This document shows positions 42,058-51,728 of a stretch of DNA of 64,000 nt, in pieces; within the stretch, counting starts at the first letter, position 1, and every line of letters begins with the position of its first letter. The DNA comes from Mycobacterium gallinarum (GTDB taxonomy: Bacteria; Actinomycetota; Actinomycetes; Mycobacteriales; Mycobacteriaceae): NCBI RefSeq assembly GCF_010726765.1, contig NZ_AP022601.1:5952001-6016000 (forward strand). Reading direction: 5' to 3'. The notes under the pieces were generated by a model. That model was not told where the DNA came from, made no database searches, and worked only from the letters and a program-made list of their open reading frames with translations. The translations under genes were made by a program, and so were the position numbers.

Positions 42058-43995
42058 ATGACGTCACATGTCGAGCAGCTGGAGTTTCAGGCGGAGGCCC
42101 GCCAACTGCTGGATTTGATGATCCACTCGGTCTACTCCAACAAGGACTCGTTCCTGCGCGAGTTGATCTCGAACGCGTCCGATGCACTCGACAAGCTGCG
42201 GCTGGAAGCGCTGCGTAACAAGGAACTGGACGTCGACGCCTCCGACCTCCACATCGCGATCGAAGCGGACAAGGATGCGCGGATTCTCGTCGTTCGCGAC
42301 AACGGCATAGGCATGACGCGCGACGAGGTGGTGGATCTGATCGGCACTCTGGCCAAGTCAGGTACCGCCGAGCTGCGTCAAAAGCTGCGTGAGGCCAAGA
42401 ACGCCGCTGCGTCCGAGGATCTGATCGGTCAGTTCGGCATCGGCTTCTATTCGACGTTCATGGTCGCCGACAAGGTCGAGTTGCTGACGCGCAAGGCAGG
42501 CGAAAGTGGCGCCACCCGCTGGGTGTCCTGCGGAGACGGTACCTACACCGTCGAATCTGTCGGTGATGCTCCGCAAGGCACGTCGATCAGCCTGCACCTC
42601 AAGCCCGAAGACGCGGAGGACGAGCTGCACGACTACACATCGGAGTGGAAGATCAGGGAGCTGGTGAAGAAGTATTCCGACTTCATCGCCTGGCCTATCC
42701 GGATGCAGGTCGAACGACGTGCTCCGGCCACCGAGGATGGTGGCGACGAACAGCTCACCGTCGAAACGCAGACACTCAACTCCATGAAGGCGCTGTGGGC
42801 CAAAGGCAAAGACGAGGTCTCCGAGGACGAGTACAAGGAGTTCTACAAGCACATTGCGCACGCATGGGACGACCCGCTTGAGGTGATCCCGATGAAGGCC
42901 GAAGGGACCTTCGAGTACCGAGCGCTCTTGTTCATTCCGTCGAATGCTCCGTTCGACATGTTCACTCGGGACGCCAGGACCGGCATACAGCTGTACGTAA
43001 AACGCGTGTTCGTCATGGCTGACTGTGACGAACTCCTGCCCAGACATCTGCGTTTCGTCAAAGGGGTCGTCGATGCAGAGGACATGTCGCTCCACGTCTC
43101 CCGTGAGATGCTGCAGCAGGATCGGCAGGTGTCTGCAATCCGTCGCAGGCTGACCAAGAAAGTTCTGTCGACGATCAAGACCATGCAGTCCGAGCGCCCG
43201 CAGGACTATGCCACGTTGTGGACGCAATTCGGCGCGGTCCTCAAAGAAGGTCTGATGTCGGACTTCGACAACCAGGAAACCCTTCTGAATATCTCGTCTT
43301 TCGCCTCGACACAAAGCGACGAGGCACTCACGACATTGGTCCAGTATGTCGAGCGAATGAAGGACGGTCAGGAGCAGATCTTCTACGCCACGGGACAGTC
43401 GCGTGAGCAGCTTGTGAAGTCGCCGCATCTCGAGGCGTTCAAAGCCAAAGGCTATGAGGTGCTGCTGCTCACCGACCCGGTCGACGAGGTCTGGGTGGGA
43501 TCGGTGACCGAATTCGATGGCAAACCGTTGCAATCGGTCGCCAAAGGCGACGTCGACCTCGACTCCGAGGATGAAAAGGCGGCGCACGAAGCCGAGCGCC
43601 AGGAGCAGGAGCAAGATTTTGCCGAGCTGTTGACCTGGCTGAAGGAGACTTTGGGCGAGTACGTCAAGGAAGTGCGGTTGTCGACGCGCCTGACCGAGTC
43701 ACCTGCCTGTCTGATCACCGACGCCTACGGCATGACACCGGCCCTCGCACGCATGTACCGGTCTTCCGGACAAGCGGTTCCGGTGGGGAAGCGGATTCTC
43801 GAACTCAACCCGAAGCATCCACTCGTCGTGGGGCTGCAGCAGGCGCACAAAAGCGGCGGCGATGCCCAATTGCAGCAACTCGCCGATACTGCTGAACTGC
43901 TCTACGGCACAGCACTTCTCGCCGAAGGCGACATGCCAGACGATCCGGCGAAGTTCGCCGGATTGCTTGCAGATCAGTTGGCTCGTACCGTGTAG
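42058..43995 (+). CDS. htpG: Chaperone protein HtpG (Hsp90 family)
   Basis: 645 aa from ATG 42058, with GGAGCG at 42045-42050; the TTG 15 bases earlier is rejected. GHKL ATP-binding motifs are intact: '[14 protein letters not shown]' (catalytic Glu and Asn), '[12 protein letters not shown]' and '[14 protein letters not shown]'. The middle domain includes '[26 protein letters not shown]' type Hsp90 residues with the conserved '[11 protein letters not shown]', and the C-terminal dimerisation region has 'ESPACLITD'. Length matches M. tuberculosis HtpG (about 647 aa). ATP-dependent cytosolic chaperone. It is transcribed alone, divergent from the ICMT-like gene; the 208 bp upstream gap shows no operator I recognise. 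Confidence 0.97.
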   Translation: MTSHVEQLEFQAEARQLLDLMIHSVYSNKDSFLRELISNASDALDKLRLEALRNKELDVDASDLHIAIEADKDARILVVRDNGIGMTRDEVVDLIGTLAKSGTAELRQKLREAKNAAASEDLIGQFGIGFYSTFMVADKVELLTRKAGESGATRWVSCGDGTYTVESVGDAPQGTSISLHLKPEDAEDELHDYTSEWKIRELVKKYSDFIAWPIRMQVERRAPATEDGGDEQLTVETQTLNSMKALWAKGKDEVSEDEYKEFYKHIAHAWDDPLEVIPMKAEGTFEYRALLFIPSNAPFDMFTRDARTGIQLYVKRVFVMADCDELLPRHLRFVKGVVDAEDMSLHVSREMLQQDRQVSAIRRRLTKKVLSTIKTMQSERPQDYATLWTQFGAVLKEGLMSDFDNQETLLNISSFASTQSDEALTTLVQYVERMKDGQEQIFYATGQSREQLVKSPHLEAFKAKGYEVLLLTDPVDEVWVGSVTEFDGKPLQSVAKGDVDLDSEDEKAAHEAERQEQEQDFAELLTWLKETLGEYVKEVRLSTRLTESPACLITDAYGMTPALARMYRSSGQAVPVGKRILELNPKHPLVVGLQQAHKSGGDAQLQQLADTAELLYGTALLAEGDMPDDPAKFAGLLADQLARTV

Positions 43996-44044
43996 CTGCG
44001 CTGCGCGCCAGTTGTCGACCGTGCGCGTTCACAGCGAACCTGCA

Positions 44045-44050
44045 TACATT
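44045..44050 (+). promoter_or_regulatory. Possible -10 element of mbtM (TACATT)
   Basis: TACATT fits TANNNT and ends 7 bases before an in-frame GTG at 44058. If active it would give a leaderless mbtM transcript with a start 60 bases upstream of the one preferred below. Confidence 0.3.
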
Positions 44051-44117
44051 AGCCTTGGTGGTCACGAACCGTATCGACTTTGACGGTTCTGCAAACACCA
44101 AGGCTATGAGGGCGGCA

Positions 44118-45689
44118 ATGAACTCGTTGGCAACGGCTCTTGCCAACCGGCTGTCCAGCAGCGACAACTACTTGGCCGTCCTGGTTGACGGGCAGTGGAC
44201 CCGTCATCCATGGCCGGAGGTGCACGCGCGGTCCCAGAACGTCGCGGAATGGCTGCTGAACGACGATGTCGCCGCGCTCGGCCTGACCGGTGAACCCACG
44301 GTCGAGTTCATCTCCGCGATTCTGGGCGCCTTCCAGGCCGGCGCGGCCGTTTCGATCACCCACGGGCCGGTCCGCGGCGCCGACACCGATCAATGGGCAC
44401 GCACGACGCTCGGCAGGTTTGCGGGCATGGGTGTCAGCCACGTGCTCAGCCACGGCGCCCACCTCGAGCAGCTGTCGGCCGCCGAGGGGCCGCTCGTCGT
44501 CAAGGAACTCGACTCCGTCGCACCCGCGGGTCGATCGACGACGTTCGTACCGCCGGACCGCCTCGCCCCGGTGGCGATCCTGCAGGGCACCGCGGGGTCG
44601 ACGGGAGTCCCGCGGACGGTACAGCTTTCGCCGGACGCCGTGCTGGCCAACCTGAGCGGGCTCAACGCCCGCATCGGGGTGTCCACAGTCGACGTCGGAT
44701 GCTCCTGGTTGCCGCTGTATCACGACATGGGGCTGAGCCTGCTTCTCGCAGGGGCGCTGGCGGGCACAGCCGTCTGGCAGGCGCCGACGACGGCGTTTCA
44801 AGCGTCGCCGTTCCGATGGCTGAACTGGCTCACCGAAAGCGGGGCGACCATCACCGCGGCGCCGAACATGGCCTACGGCATGATCGGCAAGTATTCGCGT
44901 CGTGTCACCGACGTCGACCTGAGCGCCATGCGGTTCGCGCTCAACGGCGGTGAACCCGTCGACTGCGAACTCACCGCGCGCTTCGCCACCGAGATGGCCC
45001 GGTTCGGTTTCGACGCCGGCGCACTGGCGCCGTCCTACGGGCTGGCCGAATCCACTTGTGCAGTAACGGTTCCCGAACCGGGATGTGGCCTTATTGCCGA
45101 CGAGTCGGGCAACGCGGTGCTCGGCGAGCCGATCCCGGGGATGTCGGTGTGCATCAAATCGGGCGACGAGACGACGACGCAGGACGCCGGGCACGAGGTT
45201 GGCGAGGTCATGATTCGCGGCACGTCGATGATGTCGGGCTACATCGGTGACGCCACATTGGGCGCCGACGAATGGTTCGCGACCGGGGATCTGGGTTACC
45301 TCGTCGACGGTGCGCTGGTGGTGTGCGGGCGCGCCAAGGAACTCATCACCGTCGCGGGCCGCAACATCTTCCCCGCCGAGGTGGAGCAGGTGGCCGCGAC
45401 GGTCCCTGGGGTGCGCGAGGGCGCCGTCGTCGCGATTGGTTTCGGAGAGCGGTCGATACGTGCGGGCGTCATTATCGTCGCGGAGTTCCGAGGATCCAAC
45501 GAGGCGGACCTTCGCGCCCAAGTCGTGCAGCGCGTCGCATCCGAGTGCGGTGTCGTGCCGTCGGATGTCGTCTTCGTCCGCCCCGGCTCGCTGCCGAGGA
45601 CGACGTCGGGCAAGCTGCCGAGGACGACGTCGGGCAAGCTGCGTCGACTGGAGGTCAAGCGCGGCCTGGAGGCCGGCGAGTTCGGGTGA
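44118..45689 (+). CDS. mbtM: Acyl-[acyl-carrier] AMP ligase MbtM (FadD33)
   Basis: 523 aa from ATG 44118 (GAGGG 5 bases upstream, and the start aligns with M. tuberculosis MbtM); GTG 44058 and ATG 44106 are alternatives. Near-identical blocks to MbtM include '[19 protein letters not shown]', '[22 protein letters not shown]', '[18 protein letters not shown]' (AMP loop), '[13 protein letters not shown]', '[15 protein letters not shown]', '[18 protein letters not shown]' and '[12 protein letters not shown]'. MbtM adenylates the fatty acid later attached to the mycobactin lysine by MbtK. The C-terminus is odd: the motif PRTTSGKL that carries the catalytic Lys occurs twice in tandem. The rest of the mbt cluster is not in the window. 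An alpha/beta hydrolase follows after 4 bp. Confidence 0.92.
   Translation: MNSLATALANRLSSSDNYLAVLVDGQWTRHPWPEVHARSQNVAEWLLNDDVAALGLTGEPTVEFISAILGAFQAGAAVSITHGPVRGADTDQWARTTLGRFAGMGVSHVLSHGAHLEQLSAAEGPLVVKELDSVAPAGRSTTFVPPDRLAPVAILQGTAGSTGVPRTVQLSPDAVLANLSGLNARIGVSTVDVGCSWLPLYHDMGLSLLLAGALAGTAVWQAPTTAFQASPFRWLNWLTESGATITAAPNMAYGMIGKYSRRVTDVDLSAMRFALNGGEPVDCELTARFATEMARFGFDAGALAPSYGLAESTCAVTVPEPGCGLIADESGNAVLGEPIPGMSVCIKSGDETTTQDAGHEVGEVMIRGTSMMSGYIGDATLGADEWFATGDLGYLVDGALVVCGRAKELITVAGRNIFPAEVEQVAATVPGVREGAVVAIGFGERSIRAGVIIVAEFRGSNEADLRAQVVQRVASECGVVPSDVVFVRPGSLPRTTSGKLPRTTSGKLRRLEVKRGLEAGEFG
45591..45638 (+). repeat. Perfect 24-bp tandem duplication in mbtM
   Basis: Bases 45591-45614 are repeated exactly at 45615-45638. 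The unit encodes L-P-R-T-T-S-G-K, the A10 motif with the adenylation Lys. The duplication is in frame and adds eight residues directly before the C-terminal '[11 protein letters not shown]'. Confidence 0.95.
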
Positions 45690-45693
45690 CAGG

Positions 45694-46455
45694 ATGACGC
45701 GCGTGGCCGAGCGTGTCAGATTTCCAAGCACCACGGGCCCCGTTTTGGCGGGGCTCGTCGATCTTCCCGAGGGCGACCTGCGCGGATGGGCTGTCTTCGC
45801 GCACGGCTTCACTCTCGGCAAGGACAGTCCCGCCGCCAGCCGGATCTGCAAGCAGCTCGCCAGCGAGGGCATCGGTGTGCTCCGTTTCGACAACCTCGGC
45901 CTCGGCGATTCCGAGGGGGACTGGGGTGACGGTTCGTTCTCGCACAAGGTCGACGACACCGTTCGCGCGGTCGAGTTCATGAACGAGTCGGGTCGCGAGG
46001 TTCGGCTGCTCGTCGGCCACTCCTTCGGCGGCTCGGCGGTGATCGCGGCCGCGCACGAATGCCCGACCGTGGCGGCGGTCGCGAGTGTCGGCGCGCCGTA
46101 CGAGCCCGGACACGTCGAAAAGAACTACGACGCGCTGGTGGCGCGGATCGAGGCCGACGGTGAGGCGCCGTTCTTGGCCGGCGGAAAGGCGCTCACGCTC
46201 AAGCGGCACTTCATCGAAGACGTTCGCAATGCCGATCTTCGCGAGCAGATCCGGACCCTGCGCCGGGCGCTGCTTGTCATGCATTCGCCCACCGACAACA
46301 CCGTCGGCATCGCCAACGCCAGCGAGATCTTCCGCGCGGCCAGGCATCCCCGCAGCTTCGTCTCGCTCGAAGGGGCCGACCACCTGCTCACCGGCAAGAA
46401 CCAGGCGGCGCGAGCCGCCAAGATCATCAGCGCCTGGGCCGACCCCTACCTCTGA
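45694..46455 (+). CDS. Alpha/beta hydrolase
   Basis: 253 aa from ATG 45694. Shows an oxyanion-side 'VFAHGFTLGKDS', 'VLRFDNLGLGDSEGDWGD', the nucleophile elbow 'GHSFGGSA' (Ser near residue 113), a late Asp in 'HSPTDNTVG' and the catalytic His in 'EGADHLLTGK'. This set matches the bacterial serine-aminopeptidase-like hydrolases (OsmC-associated type, N-terminal half), enzymes of unknown ester substrate. It starts 4 bp after mbtM, so the two are probably co-transcribed. Its last 10 bases overlap the convergent EEP gene. Confidence 0.87.
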   Translation: MTRVAERVRFPSTTGPVLAGLVDLPEGDLRGWAVFAHGFTLGKDSPAASRICKQLASEGIGVLRFDNLGLGDSEGDWGDGSFSHKVDDTVRAVEFMNESGREVRLLVGHSFGGSAVIAAAHECPTVAAVASVGAPYEPGHVEKNYDALVARIEADGEAPFLAGGKALTLKRHFIEDVRNADLREQIRTLRRALLVMHSPTDNTVGIANASEIFRAARHPRSFVSLEGADHLLTGKNQAARAAKIISAWADPYL

Positions 46456-47285
46456 CGGACGAGGCGGCACTCGACGCCGAAGTGGTCGGAGGGAAACACC
46501 CTCGGCAGCTCAGGGGAGATCGGTTGCGTTCCAAGCAATTCGATACCGGCTGCGCGCCAGCGGGTTCCCTTGAGAAGCACGCGGTCGAACCGCACGTGTC
46601 GCTTCTTGTTCCGAGCGTCGAAGCGCATCAGATTGATCGATGTGTTCTCGGTATAGCCGGGGTCTGCTGGCCGCAGCGCGGGCCACACGTCGCAGAACGG
46701 CGCGGCGATCCGTTCGTTTTCTGCGTCGCGCATGTTGAAGTCGCCGAGCACCACGGCATTTTCGGCGGTCCGCAGCGCACGAAAGATCCTGCGCAACTGC
46801 CACCCGCGTAGCCGTGCCGAGGACTTGCCGCTGTCCAGGTGCACACAGCAGACGATCTGCCGGGCGCCGTCGAGGGCCAGCTCCGCTTCGAGGAATCCGC
46901 GCGTCTGGCGCGTCGGCAGCTGCGAGTACGTGGCCCGCACGATGGGCACCCGCGACAGCATCAGCATTCCGTAGTTGCCGGTGCCACCGTCGACCACCGA
47001 CGCGGTCAGATACGCCTCGCGTATCCACGCCTGTTCGAGGAAGATGTCAAGCGCCACCGGCGTGACCTCCTGCAGGACAACGACATCGGGCATGCGCTCA
47101 CCCAGCAGATCGGCGATCGCGTGGTAGCGCTGCTGTGCGTGGTAGTCGTCGAACCAGATGTTGAATGTCGCGACGGTCAACTCGTCGCGGTCGGTGGCCG
47201 GTACGTCATCGACATCCACCCACGCAGCTGTCGCCGCATCGAAACGCCGGACCGTGACGCGGCGTCGCCGCCGAAGCAGCCTCAC
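46446..47285 (-). CDS. Endonuclease/exonuclease/phosphatase (EEP) family protein
   Basis: 279 aa from GTG 47285, whose first bases overlap the stop of the upstream oxidoreductase (GTGA). The EEP fold is marked by 'LTVATFNIWFDD' (Asn of the metal site), 'DVVVLQEVTP' (catalytic Glu), 'CVHLDSG' (His), 'VVLGDFNMRDAE' (GDFN) and 'RVFPSDHFGVECRL' (SDH). These are the Mg2+-dependent phosphodiesterase residues shared by nucleases, inositol phosphatases and sphingomyelinase-like enzymes. The N-terminus is Arg-rich with no signal peptide, suggesting a cytosolic enzyme. Substrate unknown. Confidence 0.85.
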   Translation of the reverse strand: MRLLRRRRRVTVRRFDAATAAWVDVDDVPATDRDELTVATFNIWFDDYHAQQRYHAIADLLGERMPDVVVLQEVTPVALDIFLEQAWIREAYLTASVVDGGTGNYGMLMLSRVPIVRATYSQLPTRQTRGFLEAELALDGARQIVCCVHLDSGKSSARLRGWQLRRIFRALRTAENAVVLGDFNMRDAENERIAAPFCDVWPALRPADPGYTENTSINLMRFDARNKKRHVRFDRVLLKGTRWRAAGIELLGTQPISPELPRVFPSDHFGVECRLVRQR

Positions 47286-48253
47286 CGCAGCTTGACGACG
47301 ACTTTGCCCTTGGCGCTGCGGTCTTCCAGCGACGCGATTGCATCGGCTGCGCGCTCGAGCGGATAGATCTCGGGGGTGGGCGCGGAAACCTTGCCCGACG
47401 CCAGCAGCGGTTCGAGTTCGGCCCACTGTTCGAGCAGATAGCCCGGATGCGTGCCTGCCCAGGCGCCCCAACCGACACCGACCGCGTCGACGTTGTTGAG
47501 CAGCAGCCGGTTGACCTTGACCTCGGGGATCGAGCCGCCGGTGAATCCGACCACGAGCAGGCGCCCGCCCGGCGCCAGCGAACGCAGCGAATCGGTGAAC
47601 CGGTCGCCGCCGACCGGGTCGACGACGATGTCGACGCCGCGGCCCGCGGTGAGTTCTTTGACCGCATCCTTGAACCCATCGGCGAGTATGACGTCGGAGG
47701 CACCGGCCGCCTCGGCGACCGCGATCTTGTCCTCTGTGCTGACCACCGCGATGGTGCGCGACGCGCCCCACGCCGGTGCCAGCCGCAGCGTCGACGTCCC
47801 GATACCGCCCGCCGCACCGTGCACAAGCACGGTCTCACCCTCGGTGAGGCGGCCCCTGGTGAGCAACGCGTGATGCATGGTGAGGTCGTTGAAGAGCAGG
47901 CCGGCGCCGGCCTCGAACGACACGGAGTCGGGCAGCTTGAACACCCGATCCGGTGCCAGCGCAACGACTTCGGCCATCGCCCCGCACAGCATTGTCAGGC
48001 CGCACACCCGATCGCCCGCGGAGACGTGTGCGCCGTCAGGTGCGCTGCGCACCACGCCGGCGATCTCGGCGCCGGGGGTGTAGGGCATCTCGGGCTTGTA
48101 CTGGTAGAGCCCGCGTGACTGCAGCGCATCGGGGAAGGCCACCCCGGCGGCGTGTACCTCGATCAGGACAGCGCCGTCGCCGGACGGTTCGTCGATCTCG
48201 ACGAGCTTCGCGGCTTGCGGTCCGTCCAGGCTGGCTATCTGTATCGCGCGCAT
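47282..48253 (-). CDS. NADPH:quinone oxidoreductase, zinc-independent MDR family
   Basis: 323 aa from ATG 48253. Quinone-reductase-type MDR: 'VHAAGVAFPDALQSRGLYQYKP' near residue 35 in place of zinc ligands, 'PYTPGAEIAGVV', the nucleotide loop 'LVHGAAGGIGTSTLRLA' (about residue 144), 'DIVVDPVGGDRF' and 'GRLLVVGFTGG'. It reduces quinones or alpha,beta-unsaturated carbonyls with NADPH; physiological substrate unknown. Translationally coupled to the EEP gene by a 4-base overlap and divergent from the Rv3171c-like hydrolase across a 109 bp gap. Confidence 0.9.
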   Translation of the reverse strand: MRAIQIASLDGPQAAKLVEIDEPSGDGAVLIEVHAAGVAFPDALQSRGLYQYKPEMPYTPGAEIAGVVRSAPDGAHVSAGDRVCGLTMLCGAMAEVVALAPDRVFKLPDSVSFEAGAGLLFNDLTMHHALLTRGRLTEGETVLVHGAAGGIGTSTLRLAPAWGASRTIAVVSTEDKIAVAEAAGASDVILADGFKDAVKELTAGRGVDIVVDPVGGDRFTDSLRSLAPGGRLLVVGFTGGSIPEVKVNRLLLNNVDAVGVGWGAWAGTHPGYLLEQWAELEPLLASGKVSAPTPEIYPLERAADAIASLEDRSAKGKVVVKLR

Positions 48254-48362
48254 CGTGGCCTTTCATTCGTCGACGCCATCATTTAACTCCTGCGGCAACT
48301 CTGACCAACCGACCGGTAGGCTGATGAACCCGGCAATGTTGCCGAGCGCGAGGGGAGCACCC

Positions 48363-49331
48363 ATGGCGGTAGGTCAACGAGGCCGATCGCGGGCGAGAAG
48401 GTTCGCCGCGGCCGAGGCGTTGGGCCGCGGACGCAGCGTCGGCGTGCGTTCCAAGGACGGTATCCGGCTGCACGCCGAGGTCTTCGGGCCCGAGGACGGT
48501 TACCCCGTAGTGCTGGCTCACGGCATCACCTGCGCCCTTCGCGTGTGGGCCTACCAGATCGCTGACCTGGCCAAGGATCACCGCGTCATCGCCTTCGATC
48601 ACCGCGGCCACGGCCGCAGCGCAATACCCGCCAGGCGCAGCGGCTACAGCCTGGACTGCCTGGCCGGCGACGTCGACGCCGTGCTCGAGGCAACGTTGAA
48701 ACCGGGGGAGCGCGCCGTCATCGCGGGGCATTCGATGGGCGGCATCGCGATCTCGTCGTGGGCGGAGCGTTATCCGGACAAGGTGGCAGAGCGCGTCGAC
48801 GCCGCCGCTTTGATCAACACGACCACCGGCGACCTGCTGCGTCATGTGAACTTTCTGCCGGTGCCACCCCCGTTGGCCGCCGCCCGCGTCCTCACTGCGG
48901 GCACATTGCTCAAGACGTTCGGCGAGGCGCCGCTGCTGCGAGTGGCTACGCGCACGAGCCGACGATTCGTGTCTTCCCTGGCGGTCGGCCGCGACGCCGA
49001 TCCTGCGATCGCGGAGTTCATCTACGAACTGTTCACCGCGACCCCGCCCGCCGGACGAGGCGGTTGGGCCCGCACGCTCGTCGACCAACTCGGACCGCAA
49101 CACATCGGGTTGACGAACCTGTCGGTGCCGACGTTGGTGATCGGCAGCGAGCAGGACAGGTTGTTGCCGATGGTGTCGTCGCGCCGAATCGCCAAAGAGG
49201 TGCCGAATCTCGCGCAGTTCGTCGAACTGTCGGGCGGTCACTGCGCAATCCTCGAGCGTCCCGATGCGGTCAACAAACACCTGCGCTGGCTCATCGACTC
49301 GGTCACCGAGGAACGACGGGTCAGCTCCTAG
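48363..49331 (+). CDS. Alpha/beta hydrolase (Rv3171c Hpx-like)
   Basis: 322 aa from ATG 48363, behind GAGGGGAGC; upstream in-frame codons are less likely. Signs: '[14 protein letters not shown]' (HG), '[12 protein letters not shown]', nucleophile elbow 'AGHSMGGIA' near residue 123, '[11 protein letters not shown]' (Asp) and '[14 protein letters not shown]' (His). M. tuberculosis has a hydrolase labelled non-haem haloperoxidase (Rv3171c, hpx) beside aofH, and the order is the same here. Haloperoxidase activity in such annotations is by family name only; an esterase or epoxide-type role is as likely. Its 3' end overlaps the convergent aofH by 11 bp. Confidence 0.85.
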   Translation: MAVGQRGRSRARRFAAAEALGRGRSVGVRSKDGIRLHAEVFGPEDGYPVVLAHGITCALRVWAYQIADLAKDHRVIAFDHRGHGRSAIPARRSGYSLDCLAGDVDAVLEATLKPGERAVIAGHSMGGIAISSWAERYPDKVAERVDAAALINTTTGDLLRHVNFLPVPPPLAAARVLTAGTLLKTFGEAPLLRVATRTSRRFVSSLAVGRDADPAIAEFIYELFTATPPAGRGGWARTLVDQLGPQHIGLTNLSVPTLVIGSEQDRLLPMVSSRRIAKEVPNLAQFVELSGGHCAILERPDAVNKHLRWLIDSVTEERRVSS

Positions 49332-50688
49332 CCGACAGTTCCCGGTCCACCTCGTCGGCCGCGCGTTGACCCGAGCGGATCGCACCGTCGAGGAAGCCCG
49401 TCCAGGTATCGGCGGTTTCCGTTCCGGCCCAGTGGATGCCGTCGACCGGCTTACGTAACCACGGCCCGTACGTCGTCCACGAGCCCGGCGGCACCGCTGC
49501 CGTCGGGCCGCCCGGCGCGAATTCCTCTGCGCCCCAGCAGTGATCGAGGTAGTCGATGGGGTGCAGCGCGGCATCACCGAACAACGCCGCGAATCCGGTC
49601 AGCGCGCGGTCGCGACGGTCGGCGGGGGGCAGCGGGTCGAACGTCCGCGAGTCGGTGAATCCCAGTAGGACGCCGGGACCTTGAACATCGGAGTCGCCGG
49701 GGCTGACGTCGAACGTGATGAACACCGGGCCCTCGTCGGACAACGCCTCGCCCGAACAGCCGTTGGCACGCCAGAACGGCGTTTCGTAGGCGGCGTACGC
49801 CTTGCTCAGGTTGCCCTGCGGCCAGTGCTGTGCGAGCTTGCCGTACTCGGGCGGCAACTCCGGTAGGAACGCGATGGCTTTGCGATGCTCCGGCGGAATG
49901 GCCACGATGACGGCCTTCGCGGTGACCGTCCCCTTGACCGAGGTGACCTCCAACGTGCCGTCGGTCTGGCGTTCGATTCTGCGCACCGCGGCGTCCAGCA
50001 CCACGCGCGGACCCAGCTCTTCTGCCATCCGGATCGCGATCTGCTGCGTGCCGCCGGGGAAGCGGTCCTGCTGGGCACCGCCCTCGACGTCGAGCATCCG
50101 GCCGAGACCGCCGGCGGCCTTGACGTAGCGCACGGCGTGCAGCATCGACACCGCATCGGGCTCGCACCCCCACGTCACCCGGGCCATGATCGTCATCAGG
50201 TCCCTGGTCCCGGCGCTGGCGTGCACGTATCGCAGCCACTGGTCCAGCGTCTTCGAGTCGAGGATGTCGGCGATCGGCGACGTCCACGGTTCGTCCACCG
50301 GCACCCGCCGGCACACCCGCTCGAACCGCCACTGGATACGGGAAACGTCGAGTAGCTCGAGGATGGACAGCCTCGGAATCGTGCTGCGGTAGGCGCGGAC
50401 CTTGCCGCGCCACCGGATCAGGTTCTTTCCGCGGCTGTGGGTCGGCACCGTTTGGCACCCCAGCTCGTCGGCCATCGCGATGACCGCGTCCTGGGTCGGG
50501 CCGACGAAGGTGCCGCCGAGGTCGACGGGGACGCCGGCGATGGTCGCCGTCGACGATCGGCCGCCGACGCGGTCGCGGCCTTCGAGCACGACGACCTCGC
50601 GGCCGCGTTTGTCCAGTTCGCGCGCGGCCGCCAAGCCTGCGAACCCGGCACCGACGATGACGACGTCGGCATTCGTCGGGATGGTCAC
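49321..50688 (-). CDS. aofH: Flavin-containing monoamine oxidase family protein (Rv3170 AofH-like)
   Basis: 455 aa from ATG 50688. N-terminal FAD site '[22 protein letters not shown]', '[11 protein letters not shown]' (second FAD block), '[14 protein letters not shown]', a middle '[16 protein letters not shown]' and the C-terminal FAD block '[28 protein letters not shown]', the MAO signature. Oxidises an amine with O2 or another acceptor; the natural substrate in mycobacteria is not established. Gene order with the Rv3171c-like hydrolase is conserved with M. tuberculosis. Divergent from the LLM oxidoreductase with only 19 bp between starts. Confidence 0.93.
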   Translation of the reverse strand: MTIPTNADVVIVGAGFAGLAAARELDKRGREVVVLEGRDRVGGRSSTATIAGVPVDLGGTFVGPTQDAVIAMADELGCQTVPTHSRGKNLIRWRGKVRAYRSTIPRLSILELLDVSRIQWRFERVCRRVPVDEPWTSPIADILDSKTLDQWLRYVHASAGTRDLMTIMARVTWGCEPDAVSMLHAVRYVKAAGGLGRMLDVEGGAQQDRFPGGTQQIAIRMAEELGPRVVLDAAVRRIERQTDGTLEVTSVKGTVTAKAVIVAIPPEHRKAIAFLPELPPEYGKLAQHWPQGNLSKAYAAYETPFWRANGCSGEALSDEGPVFITFDVSPGDSDVQGPGVLLGFTDSRTFDPLPPADRRDRALTGFAALFGDAALHPIDYLDHCWGAEEFAPGGPTAAVPPGSWTTYGPWLRKPVDGIHWAGTETADTWTGFLDGAIRSGQRAADEVDRELSARS

Positions 50689-50693
50689 GCCAC

Positions 50694-50699
50694 TAGGCT
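50694..50699 (+). promoter_or_regulatory. Putative leaderless -10 of LLM oxidoreductase gene
   Basis: TAGGCT (TANNNT) ends 8 bases before GTG 50708, consistent with leaderless transcription. The -35 region would lie inside the divergent aofH coding start. Confidence 0.4.
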
Positions 50700-50707
50700 C
50701 TCACGCT

Positions 50708-51688
50708 GTGAAGATCATGACAGCGTTGTTCGGCCCGACGGATGCGATCGAACGCGCGCACGCGCTGCGCGAGGCGGGAGCCAGTGGCGTATTCACGTTC
50801 GAAGGGCCGCACGACGTGTTCGCCCCGCTGGCGGTCGCGTCCACCGTCGGTGGCCTCGATCTCATGACGAACGTGGCAATCGCGTTCCCGCGCAACCCTG
50901 TTCAGCTCGCGCATGAGGCCAACGACTTGCAGCTGCTGGCGCAGGGACGCTTCACGCTCGGCCTTGGCACGCAGGTGCGCGCCCAGATCGAGAAGCGCTA
51001 CGGCACGGACTTTGACAAGCCGGTCGCGCGGATGAAGGAGATGGTCGGCGCGCTGCGCGCGATCTTCGCCGCGTGGAACGACGGCGAACGTCTCGATTTC
51101 CGCGGCGAGTACTACCGGCACACCCTGATGACGCCGACCTTCAACCCGGGACCGAATCCGTTCGGTCCGCCTCCGATCTACCTCGGGGCGCTGGGTCCGT
51201 TGCTGACGCGGGCGACCGCGGAGGTCGCTGATGGCCTGCTGGTCATGCCGTTCGGGTCGAGGCGCTTCCTCGACGAGGTCACCATGCCCAATGTTCGGAA
51301 GGGACTGGCAGCTGCAGGGCGCAACGCGGCAGACCTCGCGATCGTTCCCGAGATCATCGTGTCGGTAGGCGAAGACCACACCGCCGCTCGCCGCCTGCTG
51401 GGGTTCTACGGATCGACGCCCGCGTACCGCCCCGTCCTGGACGTGCACGGGTGGGGTGACCTGCAGCCGGAGTTGAACACGTTGTCCAAGCAGGGTCGCT
51501 GGGAGGAGATGGGCAAGCTCATTGACGACGACATCCTGCACACGATCGCGGCCTGTGGAAGTCCCGCCGAGGTTGCCGCACACATCCGCGGCCGGGTGGA
51601 CGGCGTCGCGGACCAGATCTGCCTCTACCAGCCCGGACCGATCGCGGTGGAGTCATTGGCGTCGATCGTGGACGCGCTCGGGTCCTGA
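50708..51688 (+). CDS. LLM-class F420-dependent oxidoreductase
   Basis: 326 aa from GTG 50708 (ATG 50717 is an alternative). Luciferase-like TIM-barrel features: 'HALREAGASGVFTFEGPHDVF', 'LMTNVAIAFPRNPVQLAHEANDLQLLAQGRFTLGLG', where 'SxGRFxLGLG' is the family signature, 'PIYLGALGPLLTRATAEVADGLLVMPF' and C-terminal 'GSPAEVAAHIRGRVDGVAD'. Mycobacterial members of this branch use F420H2; the substrate is unknown. Followed after 40 bp by two Baeyer-Villiger monooxygenases in the same direction, so it may belong to a small oxidative catabolism unit. Confidence 0.88.
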   Translation: MKIMTALFGPTDAIERAHALREAGASGVFTFEGPHDVFAPLAVASTVGGLDLMTNVAIAFPRNPVQLAHEANDLQLLAQGRFTLGLGTQVRAQIEKRYGTDFDKPVARMKEMVGALRAIFAAWNDGERLDFRGEYYRHTLMTPTFNPGPNPFGPPPIYLGALGPLLTRATAEVADGLLVMPFGSRRFLDEVTMPNVRKGLAAAGRNAADLAIVPEIIVSVGEDHTAARRLLGFYGSTPAYRPVLDVHGWGDLQPELNTLSKQGRWEEMGKLIDDDILHTIAACGSPAEVAAHIRGRVDGVADQICLYQPGPIAVESLASIVDALGS

Positions 51689-51728
51689 CCCATATCGTGG
51701 TACCCAGCCGAACCAAAGGAGGTTGCGG

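Noticed and set aside
42358..43614. 418-codon open frame on the minus strand
   Set aside because: Opposite htpG; no recognisable motif.
44049..45980. 643-codon open frame on the minus strand
   Set aside because: Opposite mbtM, Arg/Gly-rich composition typical of codon-bias shadows.
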